Positions 1-4,440 of a stretch of DNA of 8,291 nucleotides are shown in pieces; the stretch's first letter is position 1; every line of letters starts with the position of its first letter. The notes under the pieces are model-generated. The model saw only the letters and a list, made by a program, of their open reading frames with translations. It did not search any database and was not told the origin of the DNA. This DNA comes from Chloroflexota bacterium (lineage in GTDB: Bacteria > Chloroflexota > UBA6077 > JADZDV01), in NCBI GenBank assembly GCA_020850915.1, contig JADZDV010000455.1:1-8291 (forward strand), read 5' to 3'. Position numbers and translations under genes: made by a program.

Positions 1-477
1 GCGCACAAGTCGCTCTCCTGCCAGGCCTGGCAGGCGTACAGCCCTGGCAGCTTTCTCGTCTCGAACGGGCTATCGCCGATGGGCTTTGGTCTCGGCGCCG
101 CGATGGGCGCCAGCCTGACCTGCGCCGACCGGCCGGTCGTCTGCGTCTCCGGCGATGGTGGCTTTCTGATGTACGCCGGCGAGCTCGCCACACTGGCGCG
201 GCTCGCCCTGCCCATCGTCCTGGTGGTCATGGTAGACAGCAGCCTCACCCAGGTGAAGCGGCGCCAGGAGCGGAAAGGGTATGGAACCGGCAGCACCAGC
301 TTCCAGCGCGTGGATTTCTGCACCATCGCCCGCGGCTTTGGCGTCGAGGCGGTCCGTGCGGACACCACGCCGGCCTACCGCGCGGCCGTGGAACGCGCGC
401 TTCAGGCCCGGCGCCCCTGCCTGATCGAGGCGACACTTGACGCGGCGGAGTGGCGCCGCCTGCCGAGCGTGCCGTGA
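1..477 (+). CDS. Thiamine-pyrophosphate-dependent enzyme, C-terminal part (5' end outside window)
   Basis: The frame is open from base 1 to the TGA at 475-477, giving the last 158 residues of a TPP enzyme of the acetolactate synthase / benzoylformate decarboxylase type; the N-terminal and central domains lie upstream of the window. Visible is the PP-binding half of the C-terminal domain: a glycine-rich stretch (SNGLSPMGFGLGAAMGA), then the Mg-TPP motif start GDGGF at window codons 51-55, then ELATLARLALPIVLVVMV and DSSLTQVK. In the classical GDG-x(about 25)-NN motif the second metal ligand is Asn; here that position falls on Asp (codon 79, D-S-S). The rest (about 75 residues) ends ALQARRPCLIEATLD, the usual family ending. 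Substrate cannot be read from this part; family members carry out 2-keto acid decarboxylation or carboligation in the cytoplasm. Family assignment is sure, specific function unknown. Confidence 0.95.
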   Translation, partial: AHKSLSCQAWQAYSPGSFLVSNGLSPMGFGLGAAMGASLTCADRPVVCVSGDGGFLMYAGELATLARLALPIVLVVMVDSSLTQVKRRQERKGYGTGSTSFQRVDFCTIARGFGVEAVRADTTPAYRAAVERALQARRPCLIEATLDAAEWRRLPSVP

Positions 478-484
478 ATGTTTC

Positions 485-519
485 GCCGCCGCGTCATCTG
501 CAAGCTATGATGTGGCGGC
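485..519 (+). terminator. 13-bp hairpin just after the TPP-enzyme stop codon
   Basis: Bases 485-497 can pair with 507-519 as 13 continuous pairs, two of them G-U (491/513 and 493/511), around a 9-nt loop. It starts 8 bases after the stop codon. The wobble pairs would be C-A mismatches in the complementary RNA, so the structure favours the + strand transcript. No U-run follows, so it is either a non-canonical terminator or a 3'-end stabilising hairpin. Confidence 0.5.
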
Positions 520-532
520 TCAGAATCGAGCA

Positions 533-550
533 AGACCGTGACGGCGGTCT
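533..550 (+). other. Small hairpin in the leader of the truncated lipoprotein gene
   Basis: AGACCG (533-538) and CGGTCT (545-550) form a perfect 6-bp stem with loop TGACGG. It lies between the 485-519 hairpin and the ribosome-binding site of the next gene. No T-run follows. It could be part of a tandem terminator or a leader structure; the role is not determined. Confidence 0.3.
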
Positions 551-582
551 CCTGATTCAACGAAGAAGAGGGGCGTGCCGAG

Positions 583-948
583 ATGGTCGTGGTACGTGTG
601 CACTCACGCAGGGCGTTCATTCGGACGGCGCTGATGGGCGTAGGACTCGGCCTGGGGGGTGTTGCCTGCCAGGCGGGGCCGGCCCCGGCGCCCATCGCCA
701 CCTCCAAGCCGGCAGAGCCGGCGAAGCCCAGCGCGCCAGCGCCGGTCCCAGCGTCCGGTCCGGTCGCGGCCTCGTCGCTCTACGAGCGCTCCATCCAGGA
801 GCTGAACGTCTACCCGCGTGACGGCCGCATCAAGCAGGAGAACATCAACGCCGCGATCGAGGTGGTCAAGAAGCTTGGCGACACGCCGCCAGAGAGCCCG
901 ATGGGCGCGTTCGACCAGAGTATGCTCGAGAAAGCGCTGAAGGGCTAG
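583..948 (+). CDS. Short Tat-exported lipoprotein; remnant of an ABC transporter substrate-binding protein (NMT1/SsuA-like)
   Basis: 121 aa. The ATG at 583 is preceded by an AGAAGAGGGG ribosome-binding site (563-572). The N-terminus has a twin-arginine motif S8-R9-R10-A-F-I-R, a hydrophobic Gly/Leu core to about residue 27, and Cys29 in a GVAC context. This is a loose lipobox (Gly at -3), so a Tat-exported, membrane-anchored lipoprotein is likely but not certain. Residues 31-62 are an Ala/Pro linker. The last 58 residues (SLYERSIQELNVYPRDGRI..., ending FDQSMLEKALKG) resemble the extreme C-terminus of NMT1/SsuA-type substrate-binding proteins, which normally end with a 'DG.I....l...i......G......d.s.le.al' pattern. 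Those proteins are about 300-350 aa; here the ligand-binding lobes are absent. Most likely an in-frame deletion derivative, with no ligand binding expected; it could instead be a genuine small lipoprotein. The next gene starts 38 bp downstream. Confidence 0.6.
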   Translation: MVVVRVHSRRAFIRTALMGVGLGLGGVACQAGPAPAPIATSKPAEPAKPSAPAPVPASGPVAASSLYERSIQELNVYPRDGRIKQENINAAIEVVKKLGDTPPESPMGAFDQSMLEKALKG

Positions 949-986
949 ATGCCAATCGCCCTGTACACAGGCGGGGGAGCCGAGCG

Positions 987-1985
987 GTGAGCGCGCTTGG
1001 CTGGGGTGTCATTGGGATCGGCAGCATTGCCGATCGAGCCGTCGTGCCGGCGATCACGAGCTCACGTGATGGCCGGCTGGTGGGCGTGGTCAGTCGCGAC
1101 CAGGGCCGTGCGGACGCCTTCGCGGCGAAGCACGGCGCCCCGTTTGCCACAACCCGCTACGAGGCGCTGCTGGCGCATCCGGAGGTGGACGTGGTCTACA
1201 TCGCCACGCCGAACGACCAGCACGCGCCACAGTGCATCGCCGCGGCGGGCGCCGGCAAGCACGTCTTCTGCGAGAAGCCGCTCGCCCTGACCATCCCAGA
1301 CGCTCGTACGATGCTGCGGGCCTGTGAGGCGGCGGGCGTCAAGCTTGGGACCTGCTTTCAGAACCGCTACCTCACCGCCAGCCAGCAGACGCTGGAGCTG
1401 ATCGAGGAGGGGGCCATCGGCGAGGTCTTGCTGATGCAGACCGAGGTCAGCGGCGGCAGAGCGCCACTGCGCAACTGGCGAGCCGAGGCCAACCAGGCTG
1501 GCGCCGGGACGCTCTATGGCGCCGGCCCGCACCCCCTGGACCTGCTGGGCTACCTGGTCAAGAGCCAGCCGACCGAAGCGCGGGCGCTCAGCGACGCGAC
1601 CGAGGAGCGCTGGGCTGACCTGACGATGATGGTCCTGCTGCGCTACGGCAACGGTACGCTGGCCTATTGCCAGTTCAACCAGACTGTGGCCTACCCCCTC
1701 TGCAACCTGGACGTCTATGGCACGAAAGGACGCATCGTCGGCGTCAACACGGCTCGCGCGTTCCTGGACGGCGAACTGCGCGTGAAGACGGAGGGCGGTG
1801 AGCGCGTCTATCCGCACGGCGGGCACGACGCGTACGATCGCATGATCGACGCGTTCAACCGCTCGATTCTCGAGAACCGCCCGCCCAATCCGTCGGGTCT
1901 GGACGGCCTGCGCAGCCTGCAGCTGGCCCACGCCATCCTGGAGTCGGCCCGCGATGGCGTGATGGTTCAGCCAACTTTCAACTGA
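987..1985 (+). CDS. Gfo/Idh/MocA family NAD(P)-dependent oxidoreductase
   Basis: 332 aa, full family length. The GTG start at 987 has GGGGGAG (973-979) upstream; it starts the Rossmann fold correctly (GWGVIGIGSIA, residues 6-15 region, G-x-G-x-x-A). The N-terminal domain continues through VDVVYIATPNDQHAPQC and the diagnostic FCEKPLAL, in which Lys97 of the EKP motif is the usual catalytic/cofactor-contacting lysine. The C-terminal alpha/beta domain has GAGTLYGAGPHPLDLLGYL, giving His182 and Asp185 as the expected active-site pair. Family members oxidise or reduce sugars, inositols and related polyols with NAD(P)H in the cytoplasm; the substrate here cannot be told. It lies 38 bp after the truncated lipoprotein gene, so the two are probably co-transcribed. 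A remnant transporter component plus a sugar-type dehydrogenase suggests a former uptake/catabolism cluster (inference). Confidence 0.95.
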   Translation: MSALGWGVIGIGSIADRAVVPAITSSRDGRLVGVVSRDQGRADAFAAKHGAPFATTRYEALLAHPEVDVVYIATPNDQHAPQCIAAAGAGKHVFCEKPLALTIPDARTMLRACEAAGVKLGTCFQNRYLTASQQTLELIEEGAIGEVLLMQTEVSGGRAPLRNWRAEANQAGAGTLYGAGPHPLDLLGYLVKSQPTEARALSDATEERWADLTMMVLLRYGNGTLAYCQFNQTVAYPLCNLDVYGTKGRIVGVNTARAFLDGELRVKTEGGERVYPHGGHDAYDRMIDAFNRSILENRPPNPSGLDGLRSLQLAHAILESARDGVMVQPTFN

Positions 1986-2010
1986 GCTGCGCCTTCCGCG
2001 CGGGTATAAT
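1982..2010 (+). promoter_or_regulatory. Promoter of the tatA-like gene with perfect TATAAT
   Basis: A perfect -10 element TATAAT lies at 2005-2010. Seventeen bases upstream is CTGAGC (1982-1987), a poor -35 match (central TGA only). It overlaps the stop of the preceding oxidoreductase gene. Predicted transcription start is near 2017, giving a leader of about 20 nt that is mostly ribosome-binding site. Confidence 0.6.
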
Positions 2011-2035
2011 TCCTCACTTCCTGGGAGGCGCTGGC

Positions 2036-2719
2036 GTGAATTTCCTCGGTATGGGGCCCATGGAGCTGGTCCTCATCATGATCCTGGCGCTGATCTTCGT
2101 CGGCCCCTCCGAGCTGCCCAAGATCGCTCGTCAACTCGGCCAGATGGTGGGCGAGTTCCGACGTACCACGTCCGATATGACCGCCGAATTCCAGCGCAGC
2201 TTCTCGCTCGAGCAGGAGGAAGACGAGGCACCTGCCGCGCCCGTGCAGACCGTTCCGACCGCCTCGACGGTCGGAACGGTGGCGGAGACACCAGCGCTGC
2301 CCGAGCCGGCCCCGATCGAGCCCGTTTCCCCGTACGCGGACCTCACCACTCCCGGCCACGAGTTCCCGCCTCCCGCGGAGGCGACGATCCAGTCGCCGGC
2401 GCCGAGCACGACGCTGCCGCCCACCAGCACGGTCGCCTGGCCCTGGGAGCAGGCCGCCACGTCGCCGCCCGCGCCGGTCGCCTGGCCCTGGGAGAACGGG
2501 AACGGCGCCGAGGACACGGCGCCCGAGGTCGTGGAGCAGCTCACGATCCGGCCACCCGCGGAGGCACGCGCTGGCGAGGCGCTCCCACCCGCTGACACCG
2601 GTGAGCAGACAGACACCGACGAGCAGACGGCCACCGACGAGCAGCACGCTCGCCCAGCGGTTGGCAAGCTGCCCGAGACGCCCTCGCGGGAGGCCCGCGG
2701 CGCCGACCCTGCCGCTTAG
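2036..2719 (+). CDS. tatA: Sec-independent (twin-arginine) translocase subunit, TatA/TatB family, with long acidic Pro-rich tail
   Basis: 227 aa. The GTG at 2036 is chosen because GGGAGG (2023-2028) sits 7 nt upstream; the in-frame ATG at 2051 has no ribosome-binding site. Residues 9-24 are a short membrane helix (MELVLIMILALIFVGP), then the hinge G23-P24-x-x-L-P, then an amphipathic helix (KIARQLGQMVGEFRRTTSDM, to about residue 60). Glu10 in the membrane segment and Gly-Pro at the hinge are TatB-like, while proteins of this look are often named TatA; family certain, paralogue not. It would form part of the Tat receptor or pore for folded proteins in the cytoplasmic membrane. Residues 60-227 are low-complexity, rich in P, A, T and E, with two VAWPWE repeats and D-T/E-Q repeats near the C-terminus. 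No tatC is in the window. The Tat signal of the small lipoprotein upstream (583-948) would need this pathway. Confidence 0.9.
   Translation: MNFLGMGPMELVLIMILALIFVGPSELPKIARQLGQMVGEFRRTTSDMTAEFQRSFSLEQEEDEAPAAPVQTVPTASTVGTVAETPALPEPAPIEPVSPYADLTTPGHEFPPPAEATIQSPAPSTTLPPTSTVAWPWEQAATSPPAPVAWPWENGNGAEDTAPEVVEQLTIRPPAEARAGEALPPADTGEQTDTDEQTATDEQHARPAVGKLPETPSREARGADPAA
2249..2280 (+). other. Perfect 13-bp inverted repeat inside the tatA-like coding region
   Basis: ACCGTTCCGACCG (2249-2261) and CGGTCGGAACGGT (2268-2280) are exact reverse complements with a 6-nt loop CCTCGA. The hairpin falls at codons 72-82, where the conserved Tat helices end and the Pro-rich tail begins. No T-run follows. Confidence 0.6.
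2430..2494 (+). repeat. In-frame 20-bp direct repeat encoding VAWPWE
   Basis: An identical 20-bp segment occurs at 2430-2449 and 2475-2494, 45 bp (15 codons) apart and in frame, so that each copy encodes T/P-VAWPWE in the tail of the Tat protein. The tail seems to have grown by local duplication. Confidence 0.75.
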
Positions 2720-2739
2720 GCCGTGCAGCAGCCGCGCCT

Positions 2740-2761
2740 GGCTCCCGGAGCCGCCGTGTTT
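2740..2761 (+). terminator. Weak terminator-like hairpin after the tatA-like gene
   Basis: GGCTC (2740-2744) and GAGCC (2748-2752) pair around CCG, and the short GTGTTT run follows at 2756-2761. The stem is only 5 bp, so this is a weak candidate. Confidence 0.25.
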
Positions 2762-2779
2762 GGGCCAGAAATCGGAGTG

Positions 2780-2785
2780 TACAAT
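2780..2785 (+). promoter_or_regulatory. Probable -10 element for the bifunctional nuclease gene
   Basis: TACAAT at 2780-2785 is one base from consensus and would start transcription near 2792, leaving a leader of about 45 nt before the ATG at 2837. No convincing -35 is seen at 16-18 nt; TGTTTG at 2757-2762 is the best and is weak. Confidence 0.45.
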
Positions 2786-2836
2786 AGGCCGTAGCGTGAG
2801 AACGGAGCGGTGGCTGGCGATCCAGAAGGAGCGTGC

Positions 2837-3376
2837 ATGGTGATCGAAGTCTTCGTCGAAAGCATCCGGGTGAACATGACGAACTACAAGCGAGTCGTCA
2901 TGCTCAAGGAGAAAGACAAGGCGGCCTCGCGCTACCTGCCCATCTGGATCGGCCACTTCGAAGCGGACGCCATCGCGATCCCCATGCAGAACATGCCTGT
3001 CAGCCGCCCGCTCACGCACGATCTTCTCGGCCAGGTCATCACCCAGCTCGGCGCCAAGCTCCAAGAAGTCATTATCAACGAGCTCGCTGACGAGACCTTC
3101 TACGCCAAGCTGATCGTCCAGATCGGCGACAAGCGCGTCGAGGTGGACTCTCGCCCGAGCGACGCGATCGCCCTGGCGATTCGCGCCAAGGTGCCGATCT
3201 ACGTGGAAGAGGCGGTCCTCGACAAGGCCGGGATGGTCTTCGAGGGCGATGGCGAAGAGGGCGAAGGCGAATCCTCCGAAGAGCCCTCGCTGGACGAGTC
3301 CAAGCTGTCTATCTTCAAGGACTTCATCGAGACGCTGGACATCAGCGACCTCGGTCGAGGCGAAGAGAAGAAGTAG
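2837..3376 (+). CDS. Bifunctional nuclease family protein (BFN domain, DUF151)
   Basis: 179 aa from the ATG at 2837, chosen because AGAAGGAG (2824-2831) lies 5 nt upstream and because the family begins MxxEVxVxxI; an in-frame GTG at 2810 would add nine unlike residues. The BFN domain covers about residues 1-135: MVIEVFVESIRVN, then RYLPIWIGHFEADAIA, RPLTHDLLGQVI, then VDSRPSDAIALAIR and VPIYVEEAVLDKAGM, all typical blocks (LPIWIG and RPSDAIALA are hallmarks). After an acidic Gly/Glu/Ser linker (about 137-155) it ends with LSIFKDFIETLDISDL, the usual C-terminal helix. Members have been reported as DNases/RNases, but the active site is not well defined in the family. Cytoplasmic, no signal. It has its own probable promoter and seems a single-gene unit. 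Confidence 0.95.
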   Translation: MVIEVFVESIRVNMTNYKRVVMLKEKDKAASRYLPIWIGHFEADAIAIPMQNMPVSRPLTHDLLGQVITQLGAKLQEVIINELADETFYAKLIVQIGDKRVEVDSRPSDAIALAIRAKVPIYVEEAVLDKAGMVFEGDGEEGEGESSEEPSLDESKLSIFKDFIETLDISDLGRGEEKK

Positions 3377-3431
3377 CCACGCCGCCCTCCGTCACCCCAG
3401 TGGACTGGCCGCGGCGTTCGTCCACGCGGTC

Positions 3432-3541
3432 GCACGCCCAATTGCTGTGTTCAGAGCGGAACGCCACCACACCACGGGCAGCCTCGCCAGCACGAGCCCT
3501 GGAAGTAGCACGCCCAATTGCTGTGTTCAGAGCGGAACGCC
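3432..3541. repeat. Perfect 34-bp direct repeat, two copies 76 bp apart
   Basis: Bases 3432-3465 and 3508-3541 are identical (starting GCACGCCCAATTG, ending GCGGAACGCC), separated by 42 unrelated bases. Each copy contains a possible small stem, GTGTTC with GAACGC around AGAGCG (one G-U pair). Flanking bases differ at once on both sides, so the boundaries are sharp. The period of 76 puts the copies in different reading frames, so this is a DNA or RNA repeat, not a protein repeat. It may be a family of interspersed repeats in this genome; with only two copies it is not called CRISPR. Confidence 0.85.
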
Positions 3542-3717
3542 CGTACATTGCCGTCCGCCAGGTCGGACACGTGGCGCCAGACGCATCCTGGGTCGTTCGC
3601 TAGCAGGTGGACCGAGACCGGTGCTCCATCGGACCTGGTGACCACGCCGTGGATGTCGCCCTCCAGCGGGAAGAGGTCGTACAGCCCACCCCGCGCGAGC
3701 CAGAAGCCGGGGTTCAT
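3451..3717 (-). pseudogene. Possible decayed or small hypothetical ORF (minus strand), ending in the repeat
   Basis: An 88-codon minus-strand frame runs from ATG (3717) to TGA (3451-3453). The first roughly 57 codons (MNPGFWLARGGLYDLFPLEG..., to HVSDLADGNV) are strongly G/C-ending like the real genes around, and look like a globular protein piece. The rest (AFRSEHSNWAC... onward) is made of the 34-bp repeat and spacer. No ribosome-binding site is seen, but the ATG overlaps in ATGA the stop of another open minus-strand frame rich in D/E/R (…ERERDEHDRV). I do not recognise a family. It could be the remains of a gene interrupted by the repeat, or chance in GC-rich DNA. Confidence 0.25.
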
Positions 3718-3831
3718 ACGCGATCGTGCTCGTCCCGCTCCCGTTCTTCGGGGCCGCGGGCGTCATAGTCGGGTTCATCGCGACCCGCGGTGCCTTCGGC
3801 GCGTGTCTCCAGGCGCGCTCCCGCATCCTGG

Positions 3832-3837
3832 TAGAAT
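3832..3837 (+). promoter_or_regulatory. -10 element of the riboswitch transcript
   Basis: TAGAAT at 3832-3837 puts the transcription start near 3844, three bases before the first strand of riboswitch helix P1 (3847). That fit is the main support. No good -35 is seen at 16-18 nt upstream. Confidence 0.55.
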
Positions 3838-3843
3838 GTGAGC

Positions 3844-3942
3844 GTTCGAGGGGGAGTATCTCCGAGCGGACGCTACCGTCAGCACGGCCGCGAGGCCCGG
3901 TGGCGCCGGACCTGGCAGGGTTGAGAGAGACCTTCGGCTGAC
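3844..3942 (+). promoter_or_regulatory. yybP-ykoY manganese riboswitch (aptamer)
   Basis: The leader carries, in order, the conserved blocks of the yybP-ykoY (Mn2+) riboswitch in its GC-rich form: GGGGGAGTATCTCC (3850-3863), ACCGTCAGCACGG (3875-3887), GACCTGGCAGG (3909-3919) and GAGAGACCTTCGG (3925-3937). P1 can form between CGAGGG (3847-3852) and CCTTCG (3931-3936), six pairs with one G-U, exactly framing the conserved core; the GGAGTA after the first strand matches loop L1, which binds Mn2+ with L3 in the known structures. Internal helices include GGCC/GGCC (3886-3898) and CCGG/CCGG (3897-3909), which cannot both form in full. Known members sense Mn2+ and usually turn on exporters (MntP, TerC-like, P-type ATPases). 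Here the downstream gene is a zinc-ribbon protein. Recognised by eye; a covariance-model search was not possible. Confidence 0.8.
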
Positions 3943-3978
3943 ACCCGGTAGTGGCCAGCCGAGGGTTTCTTGTGCTTT
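3931..3978 (+). terminator. Riboswitch-controlled intrinsic terminator
   Basis: CCTTCGGCTG (3931-3940) pairs with CAGCCGAGGG (3956-3965) over ten pairs (one G-U), with a small inner CAC/GTG pairing, and is followed at once by TTTCTTGTGCTTT (3966-3978). Its 5' arm begins with CCTTCG, the 3' strand of riboswitch P1, so aptamer P1 and terminator are mutually exclusive. Mn2+ binding, by holding P1, should prevent termination: an ON switch. The gene starts 50 nt after the T-run. Confidence 0.8.
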
Positions 3979-4027
3979 CGGAGGCTCGACCGGGCGTTGC
4001 GCTCCAATGTGAAGGAGAACCCCGCCC

Positions 4028-4324
4028 ATGCTGTGTCCAAGCTGCAGGGTCGAGCTGAAGCTAGCCGACCGCCAGGGAATCGAGATCGACTACTGCCCGC
4101 GGTGCCGCGGCGTCTGGCTGGACCGCGGCGAACTGGACAAGGTCGTCGAGCGCTCGACGGCGATCGGTCGCCCGACAGGATCGGCGCGCTACGAGCCGGA
4201 GCAGACGCCCTTCGACGACCGTCGGCCATACGACTACGACGACGATGACGGCTACGAGCGCCGGTCGGGCGAGTACCGAAAACGGCGCCGAGGCTGGCTC
4301 GGCGACCTGTTCGACTTCGACTAG
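4028..4324 (+). CDS. Small zinc-ribbon protein (zf-TFIIB domain), riboswitch-controlled
   Basis: 98 aa. The ATG at 4028 has GAAGGAG (4011-4017) 10 nt upstream. Residues 1-40 are a zf-TFIIB zinc ribbon: C3-P-S-C6 and C23-P-R-C26 form the four-cysteine metal site, followed by the typical RGVWLDRGELDKVVE. Residues 45-85 are a charged, probably disordered Asp/Arg/Tyr-rich linker (YDYDDDDGYE). The protein ends with RRGWLGDLFDFD; a short 'LGDLFDF'-like end is common in this family and conserved for unknown reason. The family has no established biochemical role; presumably it binds Zn2+ and is cytoplasmic. It sits alone behind a Mn2+ riboswitch with terminator, so its expression should rise with Mn2+, which ties it to metal homeostasis (inference). 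The acidic linker could bind metal too, but that is speculation. Confidence 0.93.
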   Translation: MLCPSCRVELKLADRQGIEIDYCPRCRGVWLDRGELDKVVERSTAIGRPTGSARYEPEQTPFDDRRPYDYDDDDGYERRSGEYRKRRRGWLGDLFDFD

Positions 4325-4333
4325 CCCGTACAT

Positions 4334-4368
4334 GGGTGCCCCGGCCGGCCTTTGCGGCCGGGGCATCC
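4334..4368 (+). terminator. Strong GC hairpin between convergent genes
   Basis: Bases 4334-4347 pair with 4355-4368 in 14 continuous pairs (one G-T) around a 7-nt loop GCCTTTG, 10 bp after the zinc-ribbon stop codon. There is no T-run on either side, so termination would rely on the very stable stem; it may act for transcripts from both directions. Confidence 0.6.
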
Positions 4369-4413
4369 GGACGTCCTATGCGGGTGGCTGGCTCCGAGGA
4401 ACCTCCCTACCCG

Positions 4414-4440
4414 ACCTCCCCTCCGCCGGGGAGGAGAGGT
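4414..4440 (-). terminator. Hairpin at the 3' end of the minus-strand operon
   Basis: Bases 4414-4424 can pair with 4430-4440 in ten pairs with one central mismatch and a 5-nt loop; an alternative 7-bp pairing CCTCCCC/GGGGAGG (4415-4421 with 4428-4434) exists. It begins at the last base of the stop codon of the aldolase-like gene. No T-run on the minus strand. Confidence 0.4.

Larger units (their letters stand above)
3377..3830. other. Gene-poor intergenic region with repeat and possible decayed ORF
   Basis: No confident gene is seen here. The contents are a possible loose hairpin right after the nuclease gene (ACGCCGC 3379-3385 with GCGGCGT 3411-3417, 25-nt loop), the 34-bp direct repeat pair (3432-3541), and a minus-strand ORF with coding-like third-position bias (3451-3717). 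From 3718 to 3830 nothing else is supported apart from possible -35 region sequence of the riboswitch promoter. Confidence 0.5.

Noticed and set aside
506..511. TATGAT as a -10 element upstream of the short lipoprotein gene
   Set aside because: It lies inside the 13-bp hairpin stem and has no -35 partner; more likely part of the hairpin.
949..990. 13-codon ORF (ATG directly after the stop of the lipoprotein, TGA overlapping the GTG of the oxidoreductase) as a coupling leader peptide
   Set aside because: Too short, no ribosome-binding site of its own, and the oxidoreductase has a good one; probably chance.
2810..2836. GTG at 2810 as start of the nuclease gene
   Set aside because: The nine extra residues do not match the family and the AGAAGGAG site fits the ATG at 2837.
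1967..3064. Long minus-strand open frame opposite the Tat and nuclease genes
   Set aside because: Low-complexity Arg/Gly/Leu translation, crosses two real genes on the other strand, no supporting start signals.
3432..3541. Mini-CRISPR array (34-bp repeats, 42-bp spacer)
   Set aside because: Only two repeats, no cas genes in the window, and the repeat does not look like a typical CRISPR repeat end. Copy-number analysis would be needed.
3726..3941. Plus-strand frame with a hydrophobic start (MLVPLPFFGAAGVIVGFIA) as a small membrane protein
   Set aside because: No ribosome-binding site, overlaps the riboswitch and its promoter, and the hydrophobic part is simply the complement of a charged D/E/R frame on the other strand.
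3840..3980. T-box leader (because of GAGAGA and a leader hairpin with T-run)
   Set aside because: The T-box core AGGGTGGNACCGCG is absent and the downstream gene is not an aminoacyl-tRNA synthetase or amino acid gene; all blocks fit yybP-ykoY instead.
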